Shown: one piece after another, positions 34,196 to 42,107 of the stretch
Layout: each line of letters begins with the position of its first letter
How positions within the stretch are numbered: position 1 is the first letter of the stretch
From: JAJDOD01 sp050299835
GTDB taxonomy: Bacteria > Pseudomonadota > Alphaproteobacteria > Rhodobacterales > Rhodobacteraceae
Assembly (NCBI GenBank): GCA_050299835.1
Contig: JBNKWP010000015.1
Span: 1-64,000 of the forward strand
Direction: 5' to 3'
DNA length: 64,000 nucleotides
The notes under the pieces: model-generated
Database searches by the model: none
Told to the model about the DNA's origin: nothing
Seen by the model: the letters and a program-made list of their open reading frames with translations, nothing else
Program-made: the position numbers and the translations under genes

Positions 34196-34707
34196 TGCCT
34201 CTGAAAGATGGGCGCTACACGGGGCCACTCTATCGCGCCCTGAACCCGGTCTATGCGCGCGAGCCTCTCTCAGGACGTGGTGCCAAGCTGCATGGCGGCA
34301 GGTTCAACGCCAAGGACACCCCTGCCCTTTACACAGCGCTTGATCCCACCACGGCGCTTCGGGAAGCCAACCAGGTCGGTAGCCTGCAACCCACAATCCT
34401 TGTGTCCTACGCCGCCGACCTCGGCCCGATTTTCGATACCCGCGATGTGAGTGCACTGGAACGATACACAATGTCCCCGAACGTCCTCGCCGATCCAGCA
34501 TGGAGGACAAAGATGCTCGAGGGGCAGAACGTGCCGACCCAGGATTTCTCTCAGCGCCTCATTGCCGATGGGTTTGCGGGGCTCCTGATCAGGAGCTTTG
34601 CAAAGGGCGCCACGCCATCGGATATGAATATCGTACTGTGGCACTGGAACGGCGGCGGCTGTTCATTGGAGGTCGTGGACGACGAAGATCGGCTGTCACG
34701 AATGTGA
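34195..34707 (+). CDS. RES-domain toxin (NAD+-degrading)
   Basis: 170 aa, one RES domain. RES toxins split or phosphorolyse NAD+ and stop growth. Conserved residues are in place: Arg14 in LYRALNP, Arg36 in HGGRFN, Tyr46 in ALYTAL, Glu57 in ALREAN, and a serine in LLIRSF. It is translated directly after the antitoxin. The pair is next to the plasmid partition genes and probably acts as an addiction module that keeps the replicon in the cell. Confidence 0.87.
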   Translation: MPLKDGRYTGPLYRALNPVYAREPLSGRGAKLHGGRFNAKDTPALYTALDPTTALREANQVGSLQPTILVSYAADLGPIFDTRDVSALERYTMSPNVLADPAWRTKMLEGQNVPTQDFSQRLIADGFAGLLIRSFAKGATPSDMNIVLWHWNGGGCSLEVVDDEDRLSRM

Positions 34708-34862
34708 GCCTCCGCTGGACCGCTGATTGATCCGGGCTATGCCGCTACGGCCAGGTTCGTCTTTCCCGGTTCGACAAGTTCGCTCAAAACGCCGATACGG
34801 CCAAATCTTATCTAACTCTTTGTAACAACTACATAAACGCCGCCCACGGCCACCCCCCTACC

Positions 34863-35933
34863 CTATCCCAGACGAACCTGCATCAGCGACACCAGCTCCC
34901 GAACCTCCTCTTCCGCGATCTTTCCCTTCAGCCGCAGGGTGAACCCGCCCCGCGCCATCGGCTCCCAGGCGATGGTGACGCCTCGCGGCGTATCCACCTC
35001 GGTTGCCCGCGGTTTCTTGGCCTTGGCATTCGGCCGCCCTCCCCGCGTCCGGTCCCGCGGACTGTCCTCGTACTTCTCCAGAACGCCCGAGATCATCTCC
35101 CATTCGTCCTTCGCCGTCTCGGCGGGGTGAACCACCAGCAGGTCCCGCAGGTCCTGCTCCGCACCCGCCCTTAACGCCGCCGCAACCGCCAATCCCTGCC
35201 GCTCGCTCAAAGCCTCGGGGAAAGCCAGCGCGTCGCCCAATTCCTCGAAGATCAAAGCGAAGGACCGGATCTTCGACCGCTTCGCCTTGGACGCAAAGGG
35301 AAACAGCTGCGCCACCGCCTCTTCCACATTGACGAAAACGCTGTTCTGCGCCGACAGCGCCGCGATCCGGCCACGCTCGAAATTCGAAACCTCGGCGCGG
35401 ATCTCGTTCTCCTCCACCATCGCCGCGATGCTCTCCGCACTGTCGGTCGCGGCGCGCACCATGGCCCGGATCGTGCGGTACTTCTCCAACTGCGTGACAC
35501 TCCACGCCTCGCGCATCGCCATCAGCCGCCGATAGCCCGAAACCAGCCCGTAATCGTGCTCTGCGGTCTTTTCCGGCAGCTCGTAAACCTCGATCGGCAA
35601 TCGCAGCCCATGCTGCACGATCGAAGCGCGCAACTCCGTCAGCTCGTCCCGGTCGATAACCGCCCGGTCGCGCACCAGCTCATCGGCTCGGATGCGGTCG
35701 ATCGGGATCTCGCGCATCACCAGACCCTTCTCATCGGCCTCGCGGTAAGCCTTGGCCTCTTCCAGCCGCGCCCGCGTCTCCGCCCCGAGCACATTTCGCT
35801 CTGACGCCGCCTCACCCGCCACCTGCGCGATCGGTGCCGCGGCAGGCCGCAAACCCGCGCCGCTCTCGATCTCCGCTTCCAGACGGCTCAGATCAGCCGC
35901 GCTCGGCGCCTCAAGCTTCCTGCGCTTCGCCAT
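34863..35933 (-). CDS. parB: ParB/RepB-type partition protein
   Basis: 356 aa from the ATG at 35933 (MAKRRKLEAPS), overlapping the end of parA by 23 bp. A ParB-N domain starts at about residue 70 (MREIPIDRIRADELVRDRAVID...ELRASIVQHGLRLPIEVYEL) and includes the box LVSGYRRLMAMREA. A helical middle part and a basic linker (PRDRTRGGRPNAKAKKPRA) follow, then a short C-terminal dimer domain. It should bind a centromere site on the plasmid and load partner ParA. Confidence 0.87.
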   Translation of the reverse strand: MAKRRKLEAPSAADLSRLEAEIESGAGLRPAAAPIAQVAGEAASERNVLGAETRARLEEAKAYREADEKGLVMREIPIDRIRADELVRDRAVIDRDELTELRASIVQHGLRLPIEVYELPEKTAEHDYGLVSGYRRLMAMREAWSVTQLEKYRTIRAMVRAATDSAESIAAMVEENEIRAEVSNFERGRIAALSAQNSVFVNVEEAVAQLFPFASKAKRSKIRSFALIFEELGDALAFPEALSERQGLAVAAALRAGAEQDLRDLLVVHPAETAKDEWEMISGVLEKYEDSPRDRTRGGRPNAKAKKPRATEVDTPRGVTIAWEPMARGGFTLRLKGKIAEEEVRELVSLMQVRLG

Positions 35934-37314
35934 GGGCCCTGCCCTCCTCTGCCTCGGCGGCATCGCGCCACCAGCTTCCCAGCACGATCTCCTTGACCTC
36001 GCTCCAGGTCAGATCGAAGGTCTCGCGCCCACGCACGTAAGTCTCGCGGTTGAACTCCCGGTAATCGGCCTCGTAGATGCCGTTCACCTGTTCGCCCGCC
36101 TGCCCCACCATCGCCGTCATCTCCTGGCGATAGGTCGTCATGAAATCCCCGAAATAGGCCTGCACAACATTCGCCAGATCGGTCTGCTGCTGCGCATCGA
36201 AGCGCGTGATGATTGCCCGGACAGCGTCCCATTCGAACCGCATTTCTCCCAACCCTTCGGCAATCCGCGACCGGTTCTCGCCCTCCTCGATCGACGCGAA
36301 CGTTGAATAGAGCATGTCGAAAAACCGCCCCGTGCTGTCGAACTCCAGAAACGACGCGCCGAGCGGCACCAGCAGAATATCTGCCGCCGAAAGTGCATTA
36401 ATCGTCAAGTATCCGAGCGCCGGGGGCGTATCGAGCAGCACCAGGTCGTATTTCTCCAGCAAGCCCTCGTCGTCCAGAAAGCCCTGAAGCGCATCCCAAA
36501 GCGGCCAGGATTTCAGCTGCATCCGCCAGACCGGCACCTGGAACTCGGCCCAATACAGGTTCAGCTGTGCACCGATCAGGTCGATATTCGGCCAGTGCGT
36601 CGGCTGCACGATGTCGTCGGCGGTGATCTTCAGCGCCTCGGTCAGGGTCTCGTCCAGCGGCGCGATGGGCTGTCCGGCAGCATCGCGCACCCGGTTCTCG
36701 GCCTCCAGGTGCCGGGCGTAATGCTTGGCCATCAGCGGAAAGGCCGTCTGCCATTCGTCGGCGACGCGGCCTCCCATGATCGATGTCATGGACCCCTGGC
36801 TGTCGAGGTCGATCACCAGCACCTTATAGCCGTCAAGCGCGGCGCTCATCGCCAAGTGCGCACAGGTCGACGTCTTGCCGACCCCACCCTTGAAATTCGC
36901 AACCGCCAGAACCTTGGCTGGCAACCCCTTGGGCCGATATGGCAGATATTCGCGCCCTGCCGCACCTTCGCTGGCGAAATGCGCCCTGAGCGTCAAAACC
37001 TCTTCCAGGGTGAACCATTTCGACCCCCCTTCCCCAACGCCCTGCGGCAGGTCGGGGTTGGCTTTCAGGACACGTCGGAAATGCGCAGCGGCAACCGGGA
37101 TAAGATATCGGCAGATTTCCCAGGTGGAAAACTTGCGAAGCCGCTTCTGCCCGTCCGGTGCATAGCCGCGCTTGGCCAGATCTTCGCGCCCCTTCATGGC
37201 GAAGGCCGCCGCCTTGGCAAACCTTGCCGTGGTCACGGGATCGCTCAGCTTGCTTGCGGCGCGCTTCGGATCGATGTTGTAATACGGGGGACTCGTCCCC
37301 TCCCTGCCTGCCAT
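35911..37314 (-). CDS. parA: ParA/RepA-type partition ATPase
   Basis: 467 aa from the ATG at 37314 (MAGREGTSPPYYN). The N-terminal 120 residues carry a helix-turn-helix-like part (FSTWEICRYLIPVAAAHFRRVL) used for autoregulation in large plasmid ParA proteins. The deviant Walker A is FKGGVGKTSTCAHLA, Walker A' LVIDLDSQGS, and Walker B LVLLDTPPALG. It works with ParB for plasmid segregation. Two direct repeats upstream of its start probably form its operator. The pair is divergent from repA and there is no repC, so this is not a repABC operon. Confidence 0.9.
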   Translation of the reverse strand: MAGREGTSPPYYNIDPKRAASKLSDPVTTARFAKAAAFAMKGREDLAKRGYAPDGQKRLRKFSTWEICRYLIPVAAAHFRRVLKANPDLPQGVGEGGSKWFTLEEVLTLRAHFASEGAAGREYLPYRPKGLPAKVLAVANFKGGVGKTSTCAHLAMSAALDGYKVLVIDLDSQGSMTSIMGGRVADEWQTAFPLMAKHYARHLEAENRVRDAAGQPIAPLDETLTEALKITADDIVQPTHWPNIDLIGAQLNLYWAEFQVPVWRMQLKSWPLWDALQGFLDDEGLLEKYDLVLLDTPPALGYLTINALSAADILLVPLGASFLEFDSTGRFFDMLYSTFASIEEGENRSRIAEGLGEMRFEWDAVRAIITRFDAQQQTDLANVVQAYFGDFMTTYRQEMTAMVGQAGEQVNGIYEADYREFNRETYVRGRETFDLTWSEVKEIVLGSWWRDAAEAEEGRAHGEAQEA

Positions 37315-37319
37315 GTCTG

Positions 37320-37361
37320 ACCTCGAATGTTCGCTATTTGCTGCGATGTTACCTCGAATAT
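37320..37361. promoter_or_regulatory. Direct repeats in the parA promoter
   Basis: ACCTCGAATRT occurs at 37320-37330 and 37351-37361, 31 bp apart (about three helical turns). Between and after them are TGCGAT and ATCGCA half-sites. This is a candidate ParA operator or parS-like element. Confidence 0.45.
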
Positions 37362-37786
37362 CGCATATCGTGGGAGAGATTTGAAACACTGTTCTCAAAA
37401 AAAGAAGGATCGCACTTAAAGTCGTTTCTGGATCTTTTGGATATTTAGATTCTTTGGCTTGCTTAAACAGCAGGAAAACAGTGGTTTAGCTTTGATTGGG
37501 GACCTGTCTACGGGTTGGCGGGTACCGGCATTCAGGATGAAAGGCACCCAGATACGGGTGGAAGGACTCCGATTCGCAGGTTTTGGTGCACCCTGATTCG
37601 GGAAGAGCCTTTTCCAACCGCTTTCGTGACTGTTTTTTCCGCGACCCTGGGTCCGACGCTCCTGCCCTCTCCCGCATACTGGTACCTTTACCGATTATAT
37701 CCGTCCCGCATTCAGGCACCTAAACTCTATCTTCTCCTTGGGTACCTTTTTCACTATGCTGGCGAAAACAAGAATCGAGCAGGTCC
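37362..37786. other. Probable replication origin region with degenerate iterons
   Basis: This 425-bp gap between the divergent parA and repA has no gene. It contains an AT-rich part (37380-37500) and a run of related 20-24-bp units beginning at 37529, 37551, 37571 and 37595 with the core GATTCGGG or close variants (CATTCAGG, GATACGGG, GATTCGCA). GGTACC occurs at 37521, 37681 and 37741, and CATTCAGG recurs at 37709. Rep_3-type initiators use such repeats. The units are degenerate, so the exact origin is uncertain. Confidence 0.45.
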
Positions 37787-38956
37787 ATGGACCCCATTCC
37801 GAAAGAACGCCTGACCGGTGCCCTGCGTCGCGGCAGTGTGAAGAAGCATGTTGCGGCAATCCACGTTTCGGGCAAGCTGACTTTGTTGCAGCGCAAGTTG
37901 TCGAACGTCCTGCTGCTCAATGCCTATGACACGTTGACCAGCCGCCGGTCCCACCGGATCGACGCAAGGACGCTCTGTCTGATGATCGGCTACAACTCGA
38001 ATGACACCGACACGCTCAAGTCCGCCTTGCGCGGGCTGGCCGAAACCGTCGCGGAATGGAATATGCTTGATGACAATGGGCGCGAGGAATGGGGTGTCTC
38101 TTCGCTTCTTTCCTTCGCCAAACTGAAGGAAGGAGTTTGCGAATACGCCTACTCCCCCGCCCTTGCCGAGAAACTGCACGATCCCAAGGTCTTTGCGCTG
38201 ATTAATCTCAACATCCAGCGACAGTTCACCGGCGGTCACGCCCTGGCGCTGTACGAAAACTGTTTTCGCTTTATCAAGACCGGCTCGACCGGATGGTGGC
38301 CGCTCGATGTTTTCCGGCGGCTGATGGGTGTGGATGGATCCGACTACTATCTTTCTTACAAACATCTCAACGCCAAGATCATCAAACCTGCGGTGGCCGA
38401 GGTGAACCGGGTCAGCGACATCCTGATTGAACCGGAAACGCGCAAGCAGGGTCGTGCCGTCAGTGACATCCGGTTCCGGATCAAGCGCAATCCTCAGCTC
38501 GCCATTCTCGATCTCGACGATGGTGAGGGGCTTCGTAAAGGTACGGTCTACACCCGTCTGATCGCGCTCGGATTAAGCGACCGTCTGGCCCGGCAATGGC
38601 TGTCGGAACATGGCGAGACATTTATTGCCGGCAAGCTCGACCTGGTTGAGGCACAGGAGGGCGTGCGCAGTCCGGTCAAGTATCTGACCGCGGCGATCCA
38701 GCGTGACTTTAAGACGGGCGAAGAAGCGGGCGCGCCTCCGCTATCGTCGGAGCGCGCGGTTCGACTGGGCGCTGTTCAGGGCGCGGTTCAACGCCGCTCG
38801 CCGACCCAACGGGATGCCGACAAGCGCCTGTTTCTGAGTCGGTTGAGCGATCCGGCGGCGCGTGCGGACTTCGAACGCCATGGCTGGATGTCATTTATGA
38901 ATGCGGACGCTATTTTTACTTTTTGGAAAGAACTTGACCCGGACCTCTTTGAGTAG
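37787..38956 (+). CDS. repA: Plasmid replication initiator RepA (Rep_3 type)
   Basis: 389 aa. The N-terminal half carries the winged-helix Rep_3 fold (LTLLQRKLSNVLLLNAYDTL, then LCLMIGYNSNDTDTLKSALRGLAETVAEWN), followed by a second winged helix (ALALYENCFRFIKTGSTGWWPLDVFRRLMGV). The C-terminal about 120 residues are charged and variable. It binds iterons in the upstream gap to start replication. It is transcribed away from parA/parB, and a 23-bp palindrome begins at its last codons. This gene is the main reason to call the window plasmid DNA. Confidence 0.88.
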   Translation: MDPIPKERLTGALRRGSVKKHVAAIHVSGKLTLLQRKLSNVLLLNAYDTLTSRRSHRIDARTLCLMIGYNSNDTDTLKSALRGLAETVAEWNMLDDNGREEWGVSSLLSFAKLKEGVCEYAYSPALAEKLHDPKVFALINLNIQRQFTGGHALALYENCFRFIKTGSTGWWPLDVFRRLMGVDGSDYYLSYKHLNAKIIKPAVAEVNRVSDILIEPETRKQGRAVSDIRFRIKRNPQLAILDLDDGEGLRKGTVYTRLIALGLSDRLARQWLSEHGETFIAGKLDLVEAQEGVRSPVKYLTAAIQRDFKTGEEAGAPPLSSERAVRLGAVQGAVQRRSPTQRDADKRLFLSRLSDPAARADFERHGWMSFMNADAIFTFWKELDPDLFE

Positions 38957-38975
38957 GTTTCGCAGCGAAACCTAC
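38953..38975. repeat. Perfect 23-bp palindrome at the repA stop
   Basis: Two 11-bp arms around a central A; the inner 17 bp read GGTTTCGCAGCGAAACC. It overlaps the repA stop codon and has a 17-bp twin 34 bp downstream. A candidate ParB-binding centromere (parS) or transcription terminator. Confidence 0.6.
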
Positions 38976-38989
38976 CGGACAGAAATGGG

Positions 38990-39006
38990 GGTTTCGCTGC
39001 GAAACC
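38990..39006. repeat. Second copy of the 17-bp palindrome
   Basis: GGTTTCGCTGCGAAACC, identical to the inner part of the first palindrome except for the central base. Centre-to-centre distance is 34 bp, about three helical turns. Confidence 0.6.
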
Positions 39007-39067
39007 TGCCACCAAAGTCCTGTTCGCATTGAAATAACGCCTCATGAAGCGATGCGCGTCTCACAGA

Positions 39068-40186
39068 CTAGAGCCCGGCGGCTTTGGTGAGATTGACCCG
39101 GAACCGGTCCCGGCGACGCTGGTAACGGCGGGTCATTTCGGCAGAGGCGTGACCGAGGTGTTTCTGGACATAACGCTCGTCCACATCCGCCGAACTGGCA
39201 AGACCGGCGCGCAGGGAATGTCCGGAGAACAGCGCAAGGCGTTCTGCCTCGGGCAGGTCGGACCGAATGCCGGCATCGAGAACCGTACGCTTGACCAGCC
39301 GCGCGACATGCTTGTCGTTCAACCGCCTTTCGGTGGCACGTTTCCCATCGCGCGAGGTGCCGACGAACACAGGCCCGAAGTCGATCTTCGCGAAATGCAG
39401 CCATTGCTCAAGCGCGTGGACCGGGCAGGTGGCCTCAGACGAACCACGCCCGATCTCAACTTCGCGCCAGCCGGTCTTGGCGTTGAGGGTGAGAACCGCG
39501 CCGTCGTCGAGGATCTCGATCCATCCATCGCTGTCGGGCGTGTCACCCTTGCCGACATCCAAGCTCACGATCTCACTCCGCCGTAGTCCGCCGGAGTACC
39601 CCAGAAGCAGGATCGCCCGATCTCTGAGCCCGCGCAGGTCATGGGACAGGGTGGCGACCATGGCGAGAATGTCCTCGGGGAGAATGGCCTCTTTCTGGAC
39701 CGGTGGTCGCGCATGCCGCCGTTTGATGCCGGCCAGTACGGTGGCGATGTGGCGGTCCTTGCGGTCAAGCGAGATCCCGCGCTGCGCATAGTTCCAGGCG
39801 AGCCCGGACAGGCGGCGTTCGATGGTGGCGACCGAGAGGGCAGGAGAACCGCCATCAGGGGAGGCAAGATCGGTCAGGTAGAGTCCGATCATCTCGGTCG
39901 ATGGGGGCAGAGGGTCTGTACCCTTCAACCTGCACCAGCGGGCGAAATGCTTCCAATCCGCGGCATAGGCCTTGTTCGTGTTCTCGGCCGTCGAGGCTTT
40001 GGCATAATCGCGGGCGGTCTCGACGAGACGATCGAGGATGCCGGAGCCGGCGACATGAGCGGGCAGGGTGATGGCCCTCGCGGGAGCGTTGCCTTTGTCG
40101 TCAATCTCGTCGTGGAGTGCCGTATCCCTGGCCGCAGCGCTCGATTTCTCGGTCTCAGGGAGCTGGTTTTCGGGTGTTTCGCTCAT
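39068..40186 (-). CDS. Tyrosine recombinase/integrase
   Basis: 372 aa. An N-terminal SAM-like core-binding domain (about 50-160: STAENTNKAYAADWKHFARWCRLKGTDPLPPS) precedes the catalytic domain. Catalytic residues: Arg in SGGLRRSEI, His and Arg in FSGHSLRAGLA, His in KHLGHAS and the nucleophilic Tyr in TRRYQRR. It is divergent from the DUF1403-ScpB-like pair, with a TGTCC-type inverted repeat in the promoter. It may resolve plasmid multimers or mobilise the cluster; no element ends can be defined. Confidence 0.9.
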   Translation of the reverse strand: MSETPENQLPETEKSSAAARDTALHDEIDDKGNAPARAITLPAHVAGSGILDRLVETARDYAKASTAENTNKAYAADWKHFARWCRLKGTDPLPPSTEMIGLYLTDLASPDGGSPALSVATIERRLSGLAWNYAQRGISLDRKDRHIATVLAGIKRRHARPPVQKEAILPEDILAMVATLSHDLRGLRDRAILLLGYSGGLRRSEIVSLDVGKGDTPDSDGWIEILDDGAVLTLNAKTGWREVEIGRGSSEATCPVHALEQWLHFAKIDFGPVFVGTSRDGKRATERRLNDKHVARLVKRTVLDAGIRSDLPEAERLALFSGHSLRAGLASSADVDERYVQKHLGHASAEMTRRYQRRRDRFRVNLTKAAGL

Positions 40187-40208
40187 GTATTTGAGCGTAT
40201 CGCATGTA

Positions 40209-40235
40209 TGTCCGATAATGCAAACTTATTGGACA
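40209..40235. promoter_or_regulatory. TGTCCGATAA inverted repeat
   Basis: Arms TGTCCGATAA (40209-40218) and TTATTGGACA (40226-40235), 9 of 10 bases complementary, in the integrase/DUF1403 divergent promoter. A related repeat stands just after the ScpB-like gene. Candidate operator or recombinase site. Confidence 0.5.
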
Positions 40236-40312
40236 TTTAAGAGAGTCACGGGGTGGGGCGGTTTGCACATCATATTGTGGACGAAAGCGCCGCGAGAGAC
40301 TAGGGTTGTGGC

Positions 40313-41260
40313 ATGACATATCAGCCGCCAGCCATCTCGGACGACTTGATGACCCTACCGAAACTGCCGGGCTGGGTCACCTCGGGTCGTATGGAAACCT
40401 CTGCAACTGTGGCGTTTCGGTCCGGGGCCGCGCTGACGGTGCTCGACCAACTGGTCTCCGATCCGAGGCACAGTGTGCCAGTGAAACTGCTCGCCAATCG
40501 GTTGGCCCTGAAAGCCGCCACATCCACCTCGAAACTGGAAGGACGGCTGGCGCGGGAGGCAGATATCCGCGACGCCTTCCATCTCACGCCACCGGGCGAG
40601 GCGCGGGGGCCCGACGGCGATCTTCTGTCCTTCTGGCGCAACGCGGTGCGACTTCGGGTGAGCGGGACTGGTGAGATCGCCGACCTAGTCGGTCCGGACT
40701 TCGCGGGCGACGTAGGTGTCTGGCTCGATGCGGGAATGGAGCGGTCCCGGACCTATGGCCCCTTGTCGGGATGCGTCGCCGTCCTACGCGCCGTCCTCGA
40801 CACCGACGATCGGGCGGAGCGGGTGGCCTGTCTACTCTCGGACATTGTTCTGGCGGGGGCGCTGAACTGGAAGGCGGTGCTGCCAGTTACTGCGGCGCGG
40901 CTCACCAAGACGGCGTTGCGTGATCTGGCTGCGGCCGGGCAGGGGGGCGAGTTGGTGGTTCAGGCGCGGATCTTCGAGTCCATCGAGGAGGTGATCCGGG
41001 TGGCGTGGGACCTCGCGCGCCGCGCCGTTGCGCTTCGTGCCGTGGCACCGAAACTGCGAGCAAAAGGATCGGGCGCGGCGGTCGCGCTGTTCCTGACCGA
41101 GGACGCGGTGGCGCCGTCTTCGATGCTGTCGCCGCACATTCACGGCACCTCGATCTCCATGACGGACCGCGCCGCGCGGCGTTTCTGCGATCGGCTGGTC
41201 GAGCTGGGCGTGGCACGGGAACTGACCGGGCGGTCAACGTTCCGGCTGTATGGGCTATGA
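40313..41260 (+). CDS. DUF1403 family protein
   Basis: 315 aa, cytoplasmic, without a recognisable catalytic motif. The helical sequence (RSGAALTVLDQLVSDPRHSVPVKLLANRLALKAA; WRNAVRLRVSG; GALNWKAVLPVTAARLTKTALRDLA) matches what I recall as DUF1403, found in alphaproteobacteria. It is typically followed by an ScpB-like gene, as here, and stands next to an integrase. The role is unknown. A chromosome or plasmid maintenance role is possible because of the ScpB-like partner. Confidence 0.75.
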   Translation: MTYQPPAISDDLMTLPKLPGWVTSGRMETSATVAFRSGAALTVLDQLVSDPRHSVPVKLLANRLALKAATSTSKLEGRLAREADIRDAFHLTPPGEARGPDGDLLSFWRNAVRLRVSGTGEIADLVGPDFAGDVGVWLDAGMERSRTYGPLSGCVAVLRAVLDTDDRAERVACLLSDIVLAGALNWKAVLPVTAARLTKTALRDLAAAGQGGELVVQARIFESIEEVIRVAWDLARRAVALRAVAPKLRAKGSGAAVALFLTEDAVAPSSMLSPHIHGTSISMTDRAARRFCDRLVELGVARELTGRSTFRLYGL

Positions 41261-41324
41261 GCATGGCCAGCAGAAGTGGATACCGGTTCTGCGGTTCAGC
41301 CATGCGACCATTAAGGGGCTCGCC

Positions 41325-41924
41325 ATGACGACCGCGACCCGAAAACGGAAACTTGCGGGCGAGGGCGGCGCTGTATTTGACCGGGAGTTGGACGACCTGC
41401 CGCAGGAGCTGCGCTGGCGCGAATGGATGGGACGGATCGAAGCGGTGCTGTTCGCCAGTGCCTCGCCGGTCGGTCGCGACGATCTGGCCCGCGTGGTGGG
41501 GCAGGGGGCTTCGGTCGAAATGCTGATCGAGGACATCCAGGCGGACCTGGTTGGACGCCCCTACGAGCTTGCACAGGTGGCTGGCGGCTGGATGTTCCGC
41601 ACGCGGACGCAGTTTGCCGACGCCATCAAGGCGGCCGCCGACCTTGGCGACCAGTCCCTCGCCTTCACCGAGACGGAGATGGGCGTGCTCTGCGCGATCG
41701 CCTATCACCAGCCGATCGACCGAGCCGGGCTGGCCGACATCTTCGGCAAGGAGGTTAGCCGCGATCTCCTCGCCCGGCTGCGTTACAAGGACCTGATCGC
41801 CAGCGGACCGCGGTCGCCGCGGCCCGGGGCACCGCATACCTTCGTGACGACCGAGACGTTCCTGGTGACGTTCGATCTGCAGAGCCTGCGGGACTTGCCT
41901 GAGCTGGATCTGCCGAAACCTTGA
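41325..41924 (+). CDS. ScpB-like protein (SMC partner family)
   Basis: 199 aa from the ATG at 41325, preceded by AAGGGG at six bases; the frame also opens at 41250, overlapping DUF1403. Residues about 35-180 form the tandem winged helices of ScpB: WMGRIEAVLFASASPVGRDDLARVVG, then GGWMFRTRTQFADAI, FTETEMGVLCAIAYHQPIDRAGLADIFGKEVSRDLLARLRYKDLIAS. ScpB normally binds the SMC-ScpA condensin complex. This copy has no scpA or smc beside it and is linked to DUF1403 and an integrase. It may be a plasmid-specific variant. Confidence 0.8.
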   Translation: MTTATRKRKLAGEGGAVFDRELDDLPQELRWREWMGRIEAVLFASASPVGRDDLARVVGQGASVEMLIEDIQADLVGRPYELAQVAGGWMFRTRTQFADAIKAAADLGDQSLAFTETEMGVLCAIAYHQPIDRAGLADIFGKEVSRDLLARLRYKDLIASGPRSPRPGAPHTFVTTETFLVTFDLQSLRDLPELDLPKP

Positions 41925-41953
41925 TGTCCGAAATATGTAGTAATCTTTGGACA
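41925..41953. promoter_or_regulatory. TGTCCGAAA inverted repeat after the ScpB-like gene
   Basis: Arms TGTCCGAAA (41925-41933) and CTTTGGACA (41945-41953), starting at the base after the stop codon. It shares TGTCCGA and TTGGACA with the repeat at 40209. Possible terminator, operator or recombination site. Confidence 0.4.
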
Positions 41954-42038
41954 AGTGAAGCCGTCCGCTTTCAATCGGTCGGACCAGACCAGAAGACCGA
42001 CGGTATCAGATTGGCAACACGGCATTATGCGGTGTGAG

Positions 42039-42059
42039 GCATAGAATTGACTTCTATGC
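42039..42059. promoter_or_regulatory. Upstream inverted repeat of the fic promoter
   Basis: Perfect arms GCATAGAA and TTCTATGC around TTGAC. The inner ATAGA-N7-TCTAT matches the second repeat at the start codon. TTGACT here could be a -35 box. Confidence 0.55.
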
Positions 42060-42077
42060 ATCAAAAATGATCAATTT

Positions 42078-42107
42078 ATGAGTTATAGAAAGGACTCTAT
42101 AACTCAT
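42078..42107. promoter_or_regulatory. Perfect inverted repeat covering the fic ribosome site and start
   Basis: Perfect 12-bp arms ATGAGTTATAGA and TCTATAACTCAT with loop AAGGAC. The loop is the ribosome-binding site and the right arm includes the first two bases of the start codon. It can act as a DNA operator or as an mRNA hairpin that hides the start codon. Confidence 0.65.

Noticed and set aside
34863..38956. A repABC operon
   Set aside because: parA and parB are adjacent, but no RepC follows. The initiator is a Rep_3-type gene on the opposite strand.
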